DNA from: Petunia secreta
Lineage: Eukaryota; Streptophyta; Magnoliopsida; Solanales; Solanaceae
DNA: 64,000 nt
NCBI GenBank assembly: GCA_029990175.1
Contig: JARKIP010000028.1
Location: 8,868,501 to 8,932,500 of the forward strand
Reading direction: 5' to 3'
The position numbers and the translations under genes were made by a program. This document shows, piece by piece, positions 23,583 to 35,411 of this stretch; the first letter of the stretch is position 1; each line of letters opens with the position of its first letter. Below the pieces are notes generated by a model, which was not told the DNA's origin, made no database searches, and was given only the letters and a program-made list of their open reading frames with translations.

Positions 23583-25361
23583 CAATTAAAGAACTCGGGA
23601 TCAGAGTCAAACAATGAAGCATCAGACTGCCGAGTCCCGGAATTCATATCAAAGTTAGATGCACGGGAAGAGTACGCGCCAACTATTGAAGCTTTAGAAC
23701 CAGAAGAACTTTTCGATAACATGCCTGAAAGAAAAGTATATTTGGGAGCAGAGTTAAACAAAGACTTACGCAAAGATATCTTGCACTTCCTCAAGGAGCG
23801 ACACACCACCTTTGCGTGGTCACATGCAGATATGACTGGAATCTCCCCGGAGATTATTTCTCATAAGTTGAACGCGGATCCGTACCATCGCCCGGTAAAG
23901 CGAAAGAAACGCCAACAAGGAGCGTTTAGGAACCAGATCATAAATGACGAAGTTGACCGCTTGCTCAAGATTGGCTCCGTCCGAGAAGTCAAGTACCCAG
24001 ATTGGCTGGCCAATGTGGTCGTAGTGGCAAAGAAAAATGGCAAGTGGAGGGTCTGTGTCGACTTCACTGATCTGAACAAAGCCTGCCCGAAAGATTCTTA
24101 TCCACTACCTCAAATTGACCAACTAATCGATGCGACGGCCGGGCACGAAGTACTTACATTCCTTGATGCATATTCAGGCTATAACCAAATCTTAATGGAT
24201 CCCGACGACCAGGAGAAAACTTCCTTCATTACTTGCCGAGGTACGTATTGCTATAAAGTAATGCCTTTTGGACTTAAAAATGCAGGTGCGACTTACCAAC
24301 GATTAGTCAACCGGATGTTTCACAACCACATTGGCAAAACCATGAAGGTCTACATCGACGACATGCTGATCAAGTCCAAACGGGCAGAAGATCACTTAGC
24401 ACATTTGAAGGAGGCCTTTCGAATCCTTGATCAATACAACATGAAACTCAACCCGGAGAAGTGCGCATTTGGAGTGGGTTCAGGGAAATTCCTTGGTTTC
24501 ATCGTTTCCCAGCGAGGGATCGAGGTAAACCCCGCCCAGATAAAAGCAATAGAAGCCATCCCCGACATACTTCATAACAGAAAAGATGTAATGCGGCTAA
24601 CCGGGAGAGTAGCAGCGCTAAGGAGATTCATTTCTCGCTCATCTGATCGATGCAAAAGCTTCTTCGACGTGCTGAAACAGAACAAGGAGTTCGATTGGAC
24701 CCCTGAATGTCAGCAAGCACTTAAGGGTTTGAAGCGATACCTGTCAAACCCGCCTTTACTTTCAACGCCCCAACCAGGTGAACAACTATTACTTTACCTG
24801 GCCGTGTCCGAGTCTGCGGTAAGTGCAGTTCTGGTTCGAGAAGACAAAGGTAAGCAACTTCCAATTTATTACATTAGCAAATCCTTGTTAGATGCTGAAA
24901 CTCGCTATCAACCTTTGGAGAAATTAGCACTAGCCTTGGTAATCGCTGCCCGTAAATTAAGACCTTATTTTCAAAGTCACTCAATAGCTGTAGTTACTAC
25001 CTTCCCCTTACGCAATATCTTGCACAAACCTGAATTCTCGGGCAGGTTAGTAAAATGGGCAGTAGAATTAAGTGAGTTTGATATATCTTATCAACCCCGG
25101 GTAGCCATAAAATCTCAGGCTCTAGCAGATTTTATTGCAGATTTTAGTGCTACTATGTACCCTGATGCTCAACGTGAGGCGGTTCTTTTCACCGGATCGG
25201 AGTCGGGGACATGGACCTTACACACTGACGGGTCCTCGAGTGTAAAAGGATCAGGATTAGGTTTAGTTCTTACCGCTCCCTCGGGGGAGACCATTAGACA
25301 GGCCATAAAATGTCCCTTTATTACAAATAATGAGGTCGAGTATGAGGCCGTAATTGCATGA
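23583..25361 (+). pseudogene. Reverse transcriptase and RNase H of pol, element 2
   Basis: The segment after the 23580 stop runs in the same frame as the protease. It has the RT core (KWRVCVDFTDLNKACPKD, then FLDAYSGYNQI, then YIDDML at the catalytic site). The usual Ty3/gypsy RNase H and a connection ending in ALADFIADF follow. The last part (WTLHTDGSSS ... NNEVEYEAVIA) is the start of the second, archaeal-type RNase H characteristic of Tat elements. TGA at 25359-25361 stops it, apparently replacing a Gly codon. RT catalytic residues are intact. Confidence 0.85.
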
Positions 25362-26914
25362 TTAAAATTGGCTCGAGATTATGGAGCAGACAGAATTCAC
25401 CTTAAAAGTGACTCTGCCCTGGTCGTCAATCAAATAACTGGAGGAGGGAGTCTCGTATACAGAGGTATCTTGCCCGAGTCACTGGTTTGCTAGCACAATT
25501 CGACAATTGGGAAGCCATACAGATTCCATGAGAAGAGAATCACGAGGCTGATGCCTTGGCAAATTTGGGTTCAGTCGCAGAGATTGGAGCAGCAGGTTCA
25601 GTGGCCGTGGCTCATCTTCTATGTACAACAATCGATAAAGATGCAATGGAGGTCAACACGACCAGTCTGACTTGGGATTGGAGGAATGAGATAATCAATT
25701 ATATACTACATAGAACCCTACCATCAGACGTTAAGGCTGCTCGAAAACTGAGGATAAAAGCTGCCAGGTATACAATTATAGATGGTATCCTCTATCGTAA
25801 GACTTTTGCAGGCCCACTCGCCAAGTGTCTAGGTCCCAGCCAAACTGAGTATGTGATGAGGGAAGTTCACGAGGGTTGCTGTGGAAATCACTTGGGAGGA
25901 AAGGCGCTTGCACGAAAGCTTATACGAGCAGGCTATTATTGGGACAAAATGGAAAAAGATACTAACGAGTTTGTCAAAAAATGTGACAAGAGCCAAAGGT
26001 TTGCACATCTCCTCCATCAACCAGCAGAACCCTTGCATTCAATCATCTCCCCGTGGCCGTTTATGAAATGGGGAATGGATATCGTTGGGCCACTACCCAC
26101 TGTACCTAGAGGGGTACGTTTCTTGTTAATTATTACTGATTATTTTACAAAGTGGGTTGAAGCTGCAGCATATTCAAAGATACGTCGAACGGAAGTAGTT
26201 GATTTCCTTTGGCGTTATGTCATTTATCGCTTCGGAGCACCCAAAGAGATTGTCATGGATAATGGTCCTCAATTCGTTGGTCAGAGGGTCACAAAGTTCC
26301 TTGAGGATCTGCATATTAAAAGGATCACTTCTTCCCCATATCACCCAGTGGCAAACGGGCAGGCAGAATCGACCAACAAGATAATAGTGGATTCTCTCAA
26401 AAAACGTCTCGAGCAGGCCAAAGGGTGCTGGGTGGAAGAACTCCCCGGGGTTCTTTGGGCATATAGAACAACCACAAAAATGAGCACCGGGGAGACGCCT
26501 TATTCCTTAGTGTATGGTTCTGATGCATTGATTCCAGTCGAAATCGGCGAGCCAAGTCTACGATATGCTCATGCAACTGAAGAATCTAATTCAGTCAACC
26601 TCTCCGAGGAATTGGATTTTCTAGAGGAACGTAGAGAATTAGCACTTATACGAGTAGTAGCTCAGAAAGAAAGGATAGAACAATATTATAATCGGGGACT
26701 TAGGCTGCGTAACTTTGAAGTCAGGGACTTTGTATTGCGTAGAGTCTCCCAAAATACGCAAGAAGCGAACGTCGGCAAACTTGGTCCAAACTGGGAAGGT
26801 CCCTACAAGGTGGTTGCATCCATTGGTAAGGGTTCATATCGTTTGGCACGACCAGATGGATCGCTTCTACCTAGCAGTTGGAACGTGATTCGCCTAAAGA
26901 GGTACTACTTCTAA
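25362..26914 (+). pseudogene. Archaeal-type RNase H end and integrase of pol, element 2
   Basis: The aRNase H resumes after the 25359 stop. A one- or two-base shift near 25440 and a TGA at 25529-25531 interrupt it, and it joins the integrase frame open from 25532 to 26914. The integrase has the HHCC region, but the second Cys of the usual KCDKCQR is Ser (AGC, 25991-25993). The DDE core residues are present: D in WGMDIVG, D in MDNGPQF and E in NGQAESTN. It ends NVIRLKRYYF like element 1. With the changed zinc ligand and three upstream breaks, this copy is unlikely to make active integrase. Confidence 0.85.
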
Positions 26915-27033
26915 GTAGTACATGGGTTAGTGTTTCTGTCCATTCTCTGTTGCTTACTTGCTATTGTTTTCTTTTAAGTTATTCTGTTTTCTTATCTTTG
27001 TCTAAATGGTACTAACGGTCTTCAAAAGGCCAG

Positions 27034-27107
27034 ATCCGTTTAGCTCAACTGGTAGAGCTCGAAGTCCTCGTGCTTCGCGGCTGTGGGTTCAAATCCCACA
27101 ACTGACA
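27034..27107 (+). other. tRNA-like sequence inside element 2
   Basis: A 74-nt stretch has an A box (TAGCTCAACTGG), a B box (GGTTCAAATCC), a D stem AGCTC/GAGCT, an anticodon-type stem CGAAG/CTTCG with an 8-nt loop, and a perfect T stem TGTGGG/CCCACA. The acceptor arms (ATCCGTT and ACTGACA) hardly pair and no CCA is encoded, so it is not a normal tRNA gene. It may be a captured tRNA or SINE head that keeps pol III promoter boxes. It sits 120 bp after the integrase stop; element 1 has nothing similar in the same place. Confidence 0.65.
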
Positions 27108-27917
27108 CACTCCTCTTTTGGTTATATGTGTTCCTTGATTCAGCGTTTCACCCATTGTCTTTTTATGTCTGAAATTACGAAATTTCAACATAAAAACAGG
27201 GGGGTGGCGAGGGCCCCAGTAGGCCAAAGTCCCGGCTAATATGAGTGATCTTCGAGCAGAGCGAGGTCATGATCATTCGCCAAGTCTACGACTAAGCAGA
27301 ATCAAGTAAGTTCAATAGAACTATTTTACTTGTGCTACGTTATTGTTACATTTTGCGGCCTTACATTTTGCGGCCAGTTTTCGCCCAAATTCTATAAATT
27401 TACGACCAAACAATCTTGTGTTTTGGTCATTGGGTTACCTATTCTTTTCAATAGAAATAACAGGGTAAAACCTCAACCTTAACAAAAATTCTTTTTCTGC
27501 GAAAACTTTCAATTGTCAAATATGATAAGCAAAGTTTATCGCAAGGCCATCTTATACGGCCAGCTTTCAGTCAACCTAAACGGCCTGGTTTCGTCCAGCC
27601 AAGGAGGACTGATTTCATTCATCTTAACTAAGGGCAACTTAACCTGGTTATGATCAAATTTTATTTCAAACATCTGCGCAGATTAACACCAAAAAGGGAA
27701 CTCAGACACTGGGATTTGAAACATAATTCTGACTTCTGAAAACCTCATTAAACAACAAATATCTACATCATTCATATAGGCAAGACTTGAGACCAAAAAT
27801 GGTCATCAAGCCTCGCCAGTCAGACAAAAAACAGTCAAAATATACATTCGTTCACGAGTTAGCAATATCCAAAGTTAACAACATCCGGTAAATTTATAAG
27901 AAGGACTAGATAAGGCG
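27108..27917. other. Non-coding spacer with a G-rich run, element 2
   Basis: No coding sequence is recognised between the tRNA-like sequence and the 3' end of the minus-strand gene. A G-rich run at 27198-27211 (AGGGGGGTGGCGAGG type) parallels the purine run at 1193-1211 of element 1. CGGCC is repeated several times at 27350-27600. Confidence 0.5.
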
Positions 27918-30900
27918 TCAGTCATCATTTTGGCCAGGTTCTCGACCTGATGCACTAGCTCCATCAGTCGGATCCCCACCCAAATCTTCATCTTCATTAT
28001 CCTCACTGCCTTCATCATCCTCTTCATCATCATCATCATCGTCGGCTCCTACTTCCATGCCCAAGGCCTGCTTGACATCGATGATAGTCGCTATGGTTTG
28101 ATCGAGGACTGAGTCGACATTAACTTGGCCACGCTGCATTTGGATGAGCAACTTCTTATTGGCTTCGAGAACTTTCATTTTGGAGTCGATTGTATAACGA
28201 TCCCTCAAATTCGCCAATTCCATCGTCAATAGCTCTTGGATCCTCGCAGATTCCTCAGCCCGATTCTTGGCTTCTTGTAGTTCTCCTCGAGCAGCCTGAG
28301 ATTCAGCTTCAGCTTTGTTCATATTTCTCAACATCAGGTCGGAAGCATTACGGATGCCTTCCAAAGTGACTTCTTTCACATTAAGCTCATGGGCAAGTTG
28401 AGAAATCTGGCTACCTTGTTCATCCATCCTGGCTTTCAGATCTTCAAAGGATAGTGCAAACCTTTCTTTCTCATCCAAAAGACGGTCCCTCTCCTCGAGG
28501 AGGGTGTTTATCTTGTCATTAGCCTCAGTGTTGGATTTCTCCAACCTGTCTATCTTATCCTCAAAGAAGCCACGCCTCCCTTCCAGGACCCGCTTCTCCC
28601 CGATCAGAGCTTGTTTCTCCTCTTCTAAGGCCTGCTTGTCTTGAAGAGCCTTCAAAAGGTCTTTCTTTAAGCCAAGGACTTGTTCCTGATTGTTCAACCT
28701 AGAACGGAACATGATCTCGGCCGCCATCATACTTGCCTGGCAACAAGTGAAAATACGCAGGTAATCAGAACTAAGGTCTTAATAAAAATAAAGGAGTAAA
28801 GAGGGAAGCATTACCCGAGCAGTATCTTCAGCGATTGCGTAAGCTAGCTGCTCGTCGCTCATGCTGCGCATGTTCCACTCCTCGCGAGGACCGATCAGGT
28901 TGGACATCACTTTAACCAAGTGGCCAGGCTTCGTCAGAAAATCTGTGTCCGGGGGAATGGTGAAGTCACACTCCCTCATACACGGCCTAGGCTCCCTCGC
29001 TTGTTCAGAAGGATATTGGGGACCAAATTTGTGACGAATACCCTTAACGGAGTACGCTCCAATCCTTCCTCCTAGAGATACTCGCCTAGTAAGCTTTGTG
29101 CGAGAGACCTCGATGTCACCTGTCTCCTCAGGGTCCAGAGTGTCGCACTCTTGCAGATAAACGGGTGCCATCTCATCACCAGCTAAGTTCATCATGTCCT
29201 TGTAGTGAAAGATCTGAGGTTCAGCCTCCCCCTCAGTCTTCCTCCGCTCATCAACCTTCTCATCTTTCTCCTCATCCTCCTCTCTCATCGGCTCTTTGCC
29301 AGGTCGCTTGTGGCTGACTTGTTCCGGCTCACCCTGTTGACCACCAACCCGTTCAGGCTCATCTGGCTTTGGGTCCTCGGGGAAGAAGGCAAAGCTTTCA
29401 TGCATTCTTTCTTCCCCTACTTCCCCAGCTCTATCTCCTTCTTCATCACCAACTTGGGGATTCTCCTCGAAAGCGTAAGAAGAAGTCTCTACATCCTTCC
29501 TCTTATCACCCCGAAGAGATGCCCTCTTCCTCTGAGTCAAGCTCACATCGGGAGCCTCTGAATCTGAAATGTCAACTATCATAGGCTCAGCAGATTCAGG
29601 GGCAGCCGCCGAGCTTTTAACACTCTCTTGCCCAGCCTTGGGCGTATCAGCAGCAGCAACATTGGTTTCAACTGTTTTTTCAGAGGGCTGAGGTGTCTTA
29701 CGGGCTGTCCTCGTTTTCTTCTTGGGTTTACTCTTTTCAGAGTCAGATTTCTTTCTCTTCAAATTCGCGAGGACCTCCTCACCACCCTCCCTGGCCTTGA
29801 TAGCTGCAGCAGTTTGGAGAATAGCAGCTGCCTCCTCGTTGATCTCAGCCACGGGGTCAACGGTCACCTCCACAGGAGGAGGAGCAGGAAAATAACTACC
29901 ACCAGCACCTAAACCTGAGAGTAAAGTCATATTAATACCATGGTAAGTTCTGCGTAAACTAGCAGGAATTTGGGTAATCAGCTTACCATGGGTGCTAGGG
30001 TTCGATAAATTTTTTAAAGAAGCATAGTAAGGCCACTGCCTCTGCTCGTGAGTGAAATCTGCCAAAATAGGTTCAACCCAAGCGGACAATTCCTCCTCGG
30101 AAATCATACCGTCGTAAGGAATCTTGTCAGCTAACCAATAAAGAGTAAAAATTAGAGGGTGCAAATACGTAACTCAAAGAGTATTCAATACAAAGACTCG
30201 GGGACTTACGAGTTTTGTTCCACACCTCGCGGAGATTAGTTTTGCAGCCACGTGTGAGGAATTTAGACTGCACATAAACATACCTATGCATCCAACCCCT
30301 ATCCCCTGTATCTTCAGATTTGCTCACTAGAGCTTTTCTTCCTCTCATACGGGCATTAATATATCCGTCTCTCGCAACCTGAAGGCTATACAAAGAGACG
30401 AAATGCTTAAATTCAAAGTCCTGCCCAGTCTCATTGGCAAACCATTGTAGCAGGGAAATAATTCTATAAATGCTCGAACACAGCTGCCCCGGGCAGATAA
30501 GATTGTATTTACAAATATCCTCTATAACAGGATGCAACGGGAGCGTACAACCTATCGTGAATGGATACTTAGATATGGTTGTCCATCCAGTTCTCGCAGA
30601 AGTAATATTCTCCGTTGGATAGGGGCAAGAAACTATAACATCATCGTCCCAGCCACAATCTGCCCTAACCCTAGGCAAAAGGTCAGGAGTAATTGAACTC
30701 TTAAACCGGCTTGAAGGCCACGACCTTATATTGCCATAGTGTCTGAACGAGCTGATTGAACAATCATTTTCAAGGCTTCCCCAAAGTTTCGGAATCACAT
30801 CAGCAACCAAAGTTGGGGAACTCGTGGATTGACCACCTGCTGCTGAAGAACTACTAGCCGCAGCATCCATATTCAAACTTCTCTTGGCTTTTGGAGACAT
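27918..30900 (-). CDS. Intact antisense spliced gene of Tat element 2 (917 aa)
   Basis: Four exons on the minus strand, 30900-30210, 30130-29987, 29914-28815 and 28736-27918, join through GT-AG introns of 79, 72 and 78 nt into one frame of 917 codons plus stop with no interruption. Exon 1 carries the domain also seen in element 1 (YPFTIGCTLPLHPVIEDI ... SKSEDTGDRGW), resembling Pfam Transposase_28 ('putative gypsy type transposon', by eye). Exon 3 is charged and Pro/Glu/Lys-rich with an NLS-like KPKKKTRTARK. Exon 4 is a long coiled coil (near 28730-28080) ending in an Asp/Glu-rich tail. Intron 2 is a multiple of three and open, so a retained form would also be translatable. A nuclear protein that may self-associate is plausible; its role for the element is unknown. 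No host gene homologue was recognised. Confidence 0.75.
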
Positions 30901-31021
30901 TTGGACTAGAAGATTGGAAGAATTTTTTGCGTTTTAGAAATTTTTAGAAAGGTGTTTTGAAGCTTTGAGGTTTGGATGAAATTTGGAATGAAGTAAAAAG
31001 GTTTCAAGCTGGTAGAAATCA

Positions 31022-31029
31022 TATTTATA
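31022..31029 (-). promoter_or_regulatory. TATA box of the antisense gene, element 2
   Basis: CCCTATAAATATG on the minus strand lies 122 bp upstream of the antisense ATG (30900), between that ATG and the 3' LTR. Element 1 has a TATA-like box at an equivalent distance. This suggests that the antisense gene has its own promoter and does not depend on the LTR. Confidence 0.6.
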
Positions 31030-31434
31030 GGGTTCGCAAAACCCGACCCGCCCCTACACGTGGCAAGCATCCGCGCAAGAGGTAAATAAATCCAGCCGTT
31101 AAAAGAATAAAAATCGAAGTGGCGGTTTTTGCTTTGGGACGTGCAAGACGTGAGTAGGCGCAGTTCAATCATCACTCCTGCAGTCTCGAAACACGCAACA
31201 GTCACTTTTTCAGTAAAAAGTGGAGCGAAATTGACAACTTGCACGTTTTGTCTTTAGCGGAGCATTTAATGCTTATACTGATAGAATGTCAATCCATCGA
31301 AAGCCTTTGAGGAGTTCAACGGGCAGCATCCAAATATAAATACAAGGACTCAAATGTGTTACTTGAGAAAAATTCAAAAGAGTTCTTTCCCGCTCAAAAT
31401 TCGTTTTCCACTCCTCGACCAGATTCTCTGCCCG

Positions 31435-31452
31435 AGTAGTGCGGGGACTATC
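31435..31452 (+). other. Polypurine tract of element 2
   Basis: AGTAGTGCGGGGACTATC lies immediately before the 3' LTR and matches the PPT of element 1 in its final ACTATC. Confidence 0.7.
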
Positions 31453-32015
31453 TGTATTGGGTTAAATCCGTCGTCACCAAAGTTGGTGACTAAGCATCCA
31501 CGTAGGACGACGTATAGACGACACGTGGCTATGAATGGGCATAAAGGCAACGGATAGAATCGAAGATGGACAACTATAACAGACAGATGAACAGTCACCA
31601 CGGCCAGAATAGTCGCAACTCGTCATCAAGCCAATTCAAAATAGAAGTCTTATCCTTAAGCAACGTAACTGCTCGATTAAGGAGTTACAACTGCTCGTGA
31701 ACGGACGCTTAGTTATCTATATATTGTAATTTAAGTCACAAGCATTGTATCTAATTCTTCTCTGAACATACATCTGTATTCCAACTATTAATTAATACCC
31801 GATTCTTTACCTTCTGTCAATACTTATTACTACTACTCATAATCAAGTGATCTCATTTATTGTTCCGCTGCTTAAATATCATAAAGAGTACGAGAAAGGA
31901 AGTTTGATCAAGTCTATACGGCCTGAACACGGCATTTAATCTTGATTATTGATCGTGACTCCGCTTTATAAATTTAATTGTGACTTAACCTAATAAACGA
32001 AATTACGGTTAAACA
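31453..32015 (+). repeat. 3' LTR of element 2
   Basis: It is 563 bp, collinear with the 5' LTR, with five substitutions. One of them (T to G) breaks the palindrome near the LTR start. It is followed by the target duplication GTACT. Confidence 0.95.
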
Positions 32016-32020
32016 GTACT

Positions 32021-32879
32021 AGAGAAAACTAAAACAATAATTAAAGAATGAGTTGGAATGAGGAGAGTCCATAAGCAATTCAGTGTGGAATTGTAATCAG
32101 CACTCCAGTATTTAGCTCCTTTAAGTGAATCAGATTATAATTAAACATCTCACCTCATTTATAATTTAAATTTAATATACATGTCATAAAAAAAGGTAAA
32201 CCATTCAAAATATCAAACTTAAGTGAAATATAGCTAAACTTTAAATAAAAAATCTCTTGTCACTAGCATTGGAAATCATTAAGAAACAATGATACATGGA
32301 TCATGTTTATATTTTAATCATATATGCAAACTTTGTTATAGTGGTAGTGTCTGTAGAAATTTTATGGATGCTATAATAAGGAGCTCTACAAATAAAACTC
32401 AAAAAAAGTGATTTCATAACAATCTTTCAACAGTATTTGATTACCGAATTGATGATTTGGGTACTTATAATAACTTCCTTAAGGGATGAATAGTTATTAG
32501 TTTCATAGATTTAAAAGTTCTTGAAGTGTAAAACGTTATAAGGGAGAGTAATGAATCACGTATTCCATCATGGGGGATTTAAAATTGCAAAGTGAACTTG
32601 GGTATAAAATGTATCCTGGGGGGTATTAATTAATATTTAATTCATTCCTTCAACATCATCTCGTTCAATAGATTTTAGGCCAGTGTTTCATTTATTGGCT
32701 AGTTTTTTTTATTTTATCCGTTGTATAATTACATCTTGCACAGCATAAATTCTTGAAATAATGTTTGATATAATGGCAAATGGTCTTTCAACTTTGCACC
32801 TTAGGGGCTTCCCTTTTATAGGATAGTGGTAGTGATAGATAAAGATAGATTATAGAATAGTACTTAATAGATATAATAG
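32021..32879. other. AT-rich intergenic DNA
   Basis: No gene or recognised repeat is seen between element 2 and the LINE. It is probably the older flank into which both inserted. Confidence 0.5.
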
Positions 32880-33026
32880 ATTCTTCATTGAGACAAAAAA
32901 TCTAGCGAAATATGAAAACTGTGTAGTCCCTAAGTTTAGGGTTGTAACTACAGGAGTGAGATAGAAACTCCCTACTCTCTCTCTAGCCCCCTCCCCTTCT
33001 ATCTCGTTTTCATCTTCCACTCTCCA

Positions 33027-35347
33027 GTGGAAATTGAACCTACCTCTACTTCTACCGTTAACATATCAATTCCACCAAAGCCTCCTGATGAGACAATCAA
33101 TGACACTCGATCAACTACCGCCAAAAAAATTTTCTACCAAGACAAATTATTAACTACACCTACAAACCCTACTTCCATTAAAATAAATACATTAGTCGAC
33201 CCTATATTTTTTTCTTCCATGCAAGCTCAGCCCATAGATGAGGATGACTTAGTTGACTGCATTTCGTTTACACGAGAGGAGAAGAAACGCATTTATGCTC
33301 CTTGGCTAAATTCTCTGATCATCAAGTTATTGGGTAAGAGGCTTCATCATCAATACTTCTATGAAAAACTCAAATCTCAATGCAAATTAATGGAGGATTT
33401 TCCTCTAATTGATTTGGGAGAAGATTTTTATGTAGCAAAGTTTAATAAGCATGAAAGCCTACCTAAAGTCTTAACCGAAGGTCCTTGGTTTGTTAATGGT
33501 TTTTTCTTATCCATTAGATGTTGGGAGCCAAATTTTATTGGTACTGAAACTAAGCTCTTAACTACAGCAATTTGGATAAGACTACCCAACTTGCCTACTG
33601 AATTTTCTATGAAGGTGTTCTGAGGAAAATAGGTACTAGCTTGGGTAAATTACTAAAAGTAGATTTCAAAACATCTACTGCCTTGCGAGCTAGATATGCA
33701 AGGATTTGTATTGAAGTGCTAGTTGATACCCCAGTTAAAAGCCATGTTTACATAGAACACCATAAACAAAGTGTTATCTATGAAGGAGAAAATATCTTGC
33801 GTAAGATATGTGGCCGGTTAAGTCATCTTCAAGAAAATTGTCCCTATACTTCCCAAATTCCTCCTACAAATTCTAAGACAAACAGTTCCTTACCTCAACC
33901 AAAACTCAAATCAAAGGAAGTGGAATTCGAGTGGCAAACTGTTAATTTTCCTAAAAAACAAAAAATATTTCCTCAAAGTTTAATTCATCTTCATCTTACA
34001 TTAACAATCATCTAAAAAGGCAAAGGACCTACATGCCGCCAGCTCGTCCAAGGTAAACAACAAGGTATGATTTCTAAACCCTCTCCTCCCGATAAAAATT
34101 TAGTTTTTAGTTATAAATCTAAACCTAATATTTATCAAAAAATTAAAGAAAAAAGCAATAGATTTAATATATTAGCTAACCCTAGTGATGTTAGCTTGCT
34201 TCGATCTGACCAAGAAAAGCATAATGATGAAGATACACTTAGTGCCGTGCAAAATTCGATGGAAACAATGCAAGGTCAAACTAGGGTTGAAAGTTTGTGC
34301 CAAATGGACATAGCTAGTGCCATGTTGGACAGTGGAAAATCGGTTGAGACAAAGGAAACAAATAGTGCTACTGACAATTCTTCTACTCATTCCCTTATCT
34401 TTCCAATTACCAATGCTCCTTCCACCACTAACGTAGTTAGTATCCAAAATCAGACACCTTCTCCCATAGCCAATAACATTGATCTCATTGATCCAAACAT
34501 TAACTCCCATATCTCCTCTCTTTCTTTGGGAAATTTTACCCACTCAAATACGCAAAATGCCATGCAGCTTTCATCTATACCTATTCGTTCCACTATTAAT
34601 GCACGCTATTTAACTTCTTCTAGTAAAAATGAAGACTCATCCTTTGAGAAAGAGACAAAGGGATTTAGTGAAGAACTTATTAAAACTGCACCAAGAGAAA
34701 AAACGTCTAGTAATGGAGCAAAACAACAACCCTCCTGCCCCACTTCCACCTATGAATCAACCATTAATCTACACACTTCCTCCTCCTCAAAATGTCATCC
34801 CTCAGACATAGCTGGAATCAACTCTATGGGGTCAGTCTTTAACTATTCCAATGACACTAATGAGACAACAAGTTTTTGTGGTCATTCAAGACCCGTCCTA
34901 TCTTGCTCTGATTGTAAGCGAGGCAATGCATATGACAATGCACAATTTCATGAACAATATGCTTCCTCACCTAATGCATGGGATGGATCAACAAGAAAAC
35001 CCATTGGTCGACCTACCTTTCTTTCCACTTCGGTTGACTCCTCCTCAAATGCCAATATTCACTCCTTGGGATCTAGTTCAAAACTTGCCCATGCAAGCCC
35101 TAGCTCCTTTGAACAATCCATTTCTCCAAGCAAATCAACAGATTCTGGATCATCAAGAGATAATTCCCCCTCAAGATCACCACATGCAGGAGGTTGTCCC
35201 ACCACCAGCTCCACCTCCATCACCAGAGCACCGTCTCAATCAGACAGTACAAGGAGAAAACAGGAGGGGGAGTTAGAAGAAATCGTCCTCAAGGGAGAGT
35301 CGCACGGAATTTCAAAACCTAAACGAAATATCAATATTTCTCTTTAA
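33027..35347 (+). pseudogene. LINE ORF1 (DUF4283-type RNA-binding protein), frameshifted
   Basis: ORF1 proteins of plant LINEs bind the element RNA. The first part (33027-33623) contains the DUF4283-like core, ending near IWIRLPNLPTEF. A one-base indel near 33617 puts the following LRKIGTSLGKLLKVDF in another frame, carried on by 33641-34015. That part has a degraded zinc knuckle, CGRLSHLQENC, in place of the usual CX2C start. A third open segment, 34067-35347, is Ser/Thr/Pro-rich and is probably the unstructured ORF1 tail. The first ATG at 33027 is in good position after a pyrimidine-rich leader. Confidence 0.7.
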
Positions 35348-35411
35348 AGAAAGGCAGAACAAGAAGGTAATTTTCAGAAGTCACTCCCAACTTTACAAAT
35401 GCTCAATAGAT

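Larger units (their letters stand above)
20624..32020 (+). mobile_element. Complete Ty3/gypsy Tat-lineage LTR retrotransposon (element 2) with target duplications
   Basis: The element proper is 20629-32015. Both LTRs are 563 bp, start TG and end CA, and are flanked by the perfect 5-bp duplication GTACT (20624-20628 and 32016-32020). Inside are a primer-binding site, gag, protease, RT, RNase H, a second archaeal-type RNase H (a hallmark of the Tat lineage), integrase, a tRNA-like sequence, a spliced minus-strand gene and a PPT. The LTRs differ at 5 positions, about 0.9%, which at commonly used plant rates suggests insertion within roughly the last half to one million years. gag-pol is broken in several places, so this copy was probably moved in trans or decayed afterwards. 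Confidence 0.95.

Noticed and set aside
27034..27107. Functional tRNA gene
   Set aside because: The acceptor stem has only two or three possible pairs and the anticodon loop has eight bases, so I call it tRNA-like only.
33027..33623. Host gene with DUF4283 domain
   Set aside because: It is followed in order by endonuclease, RT and RNase H of a LINE, and the frame is broken, so it is LINE ORF1.
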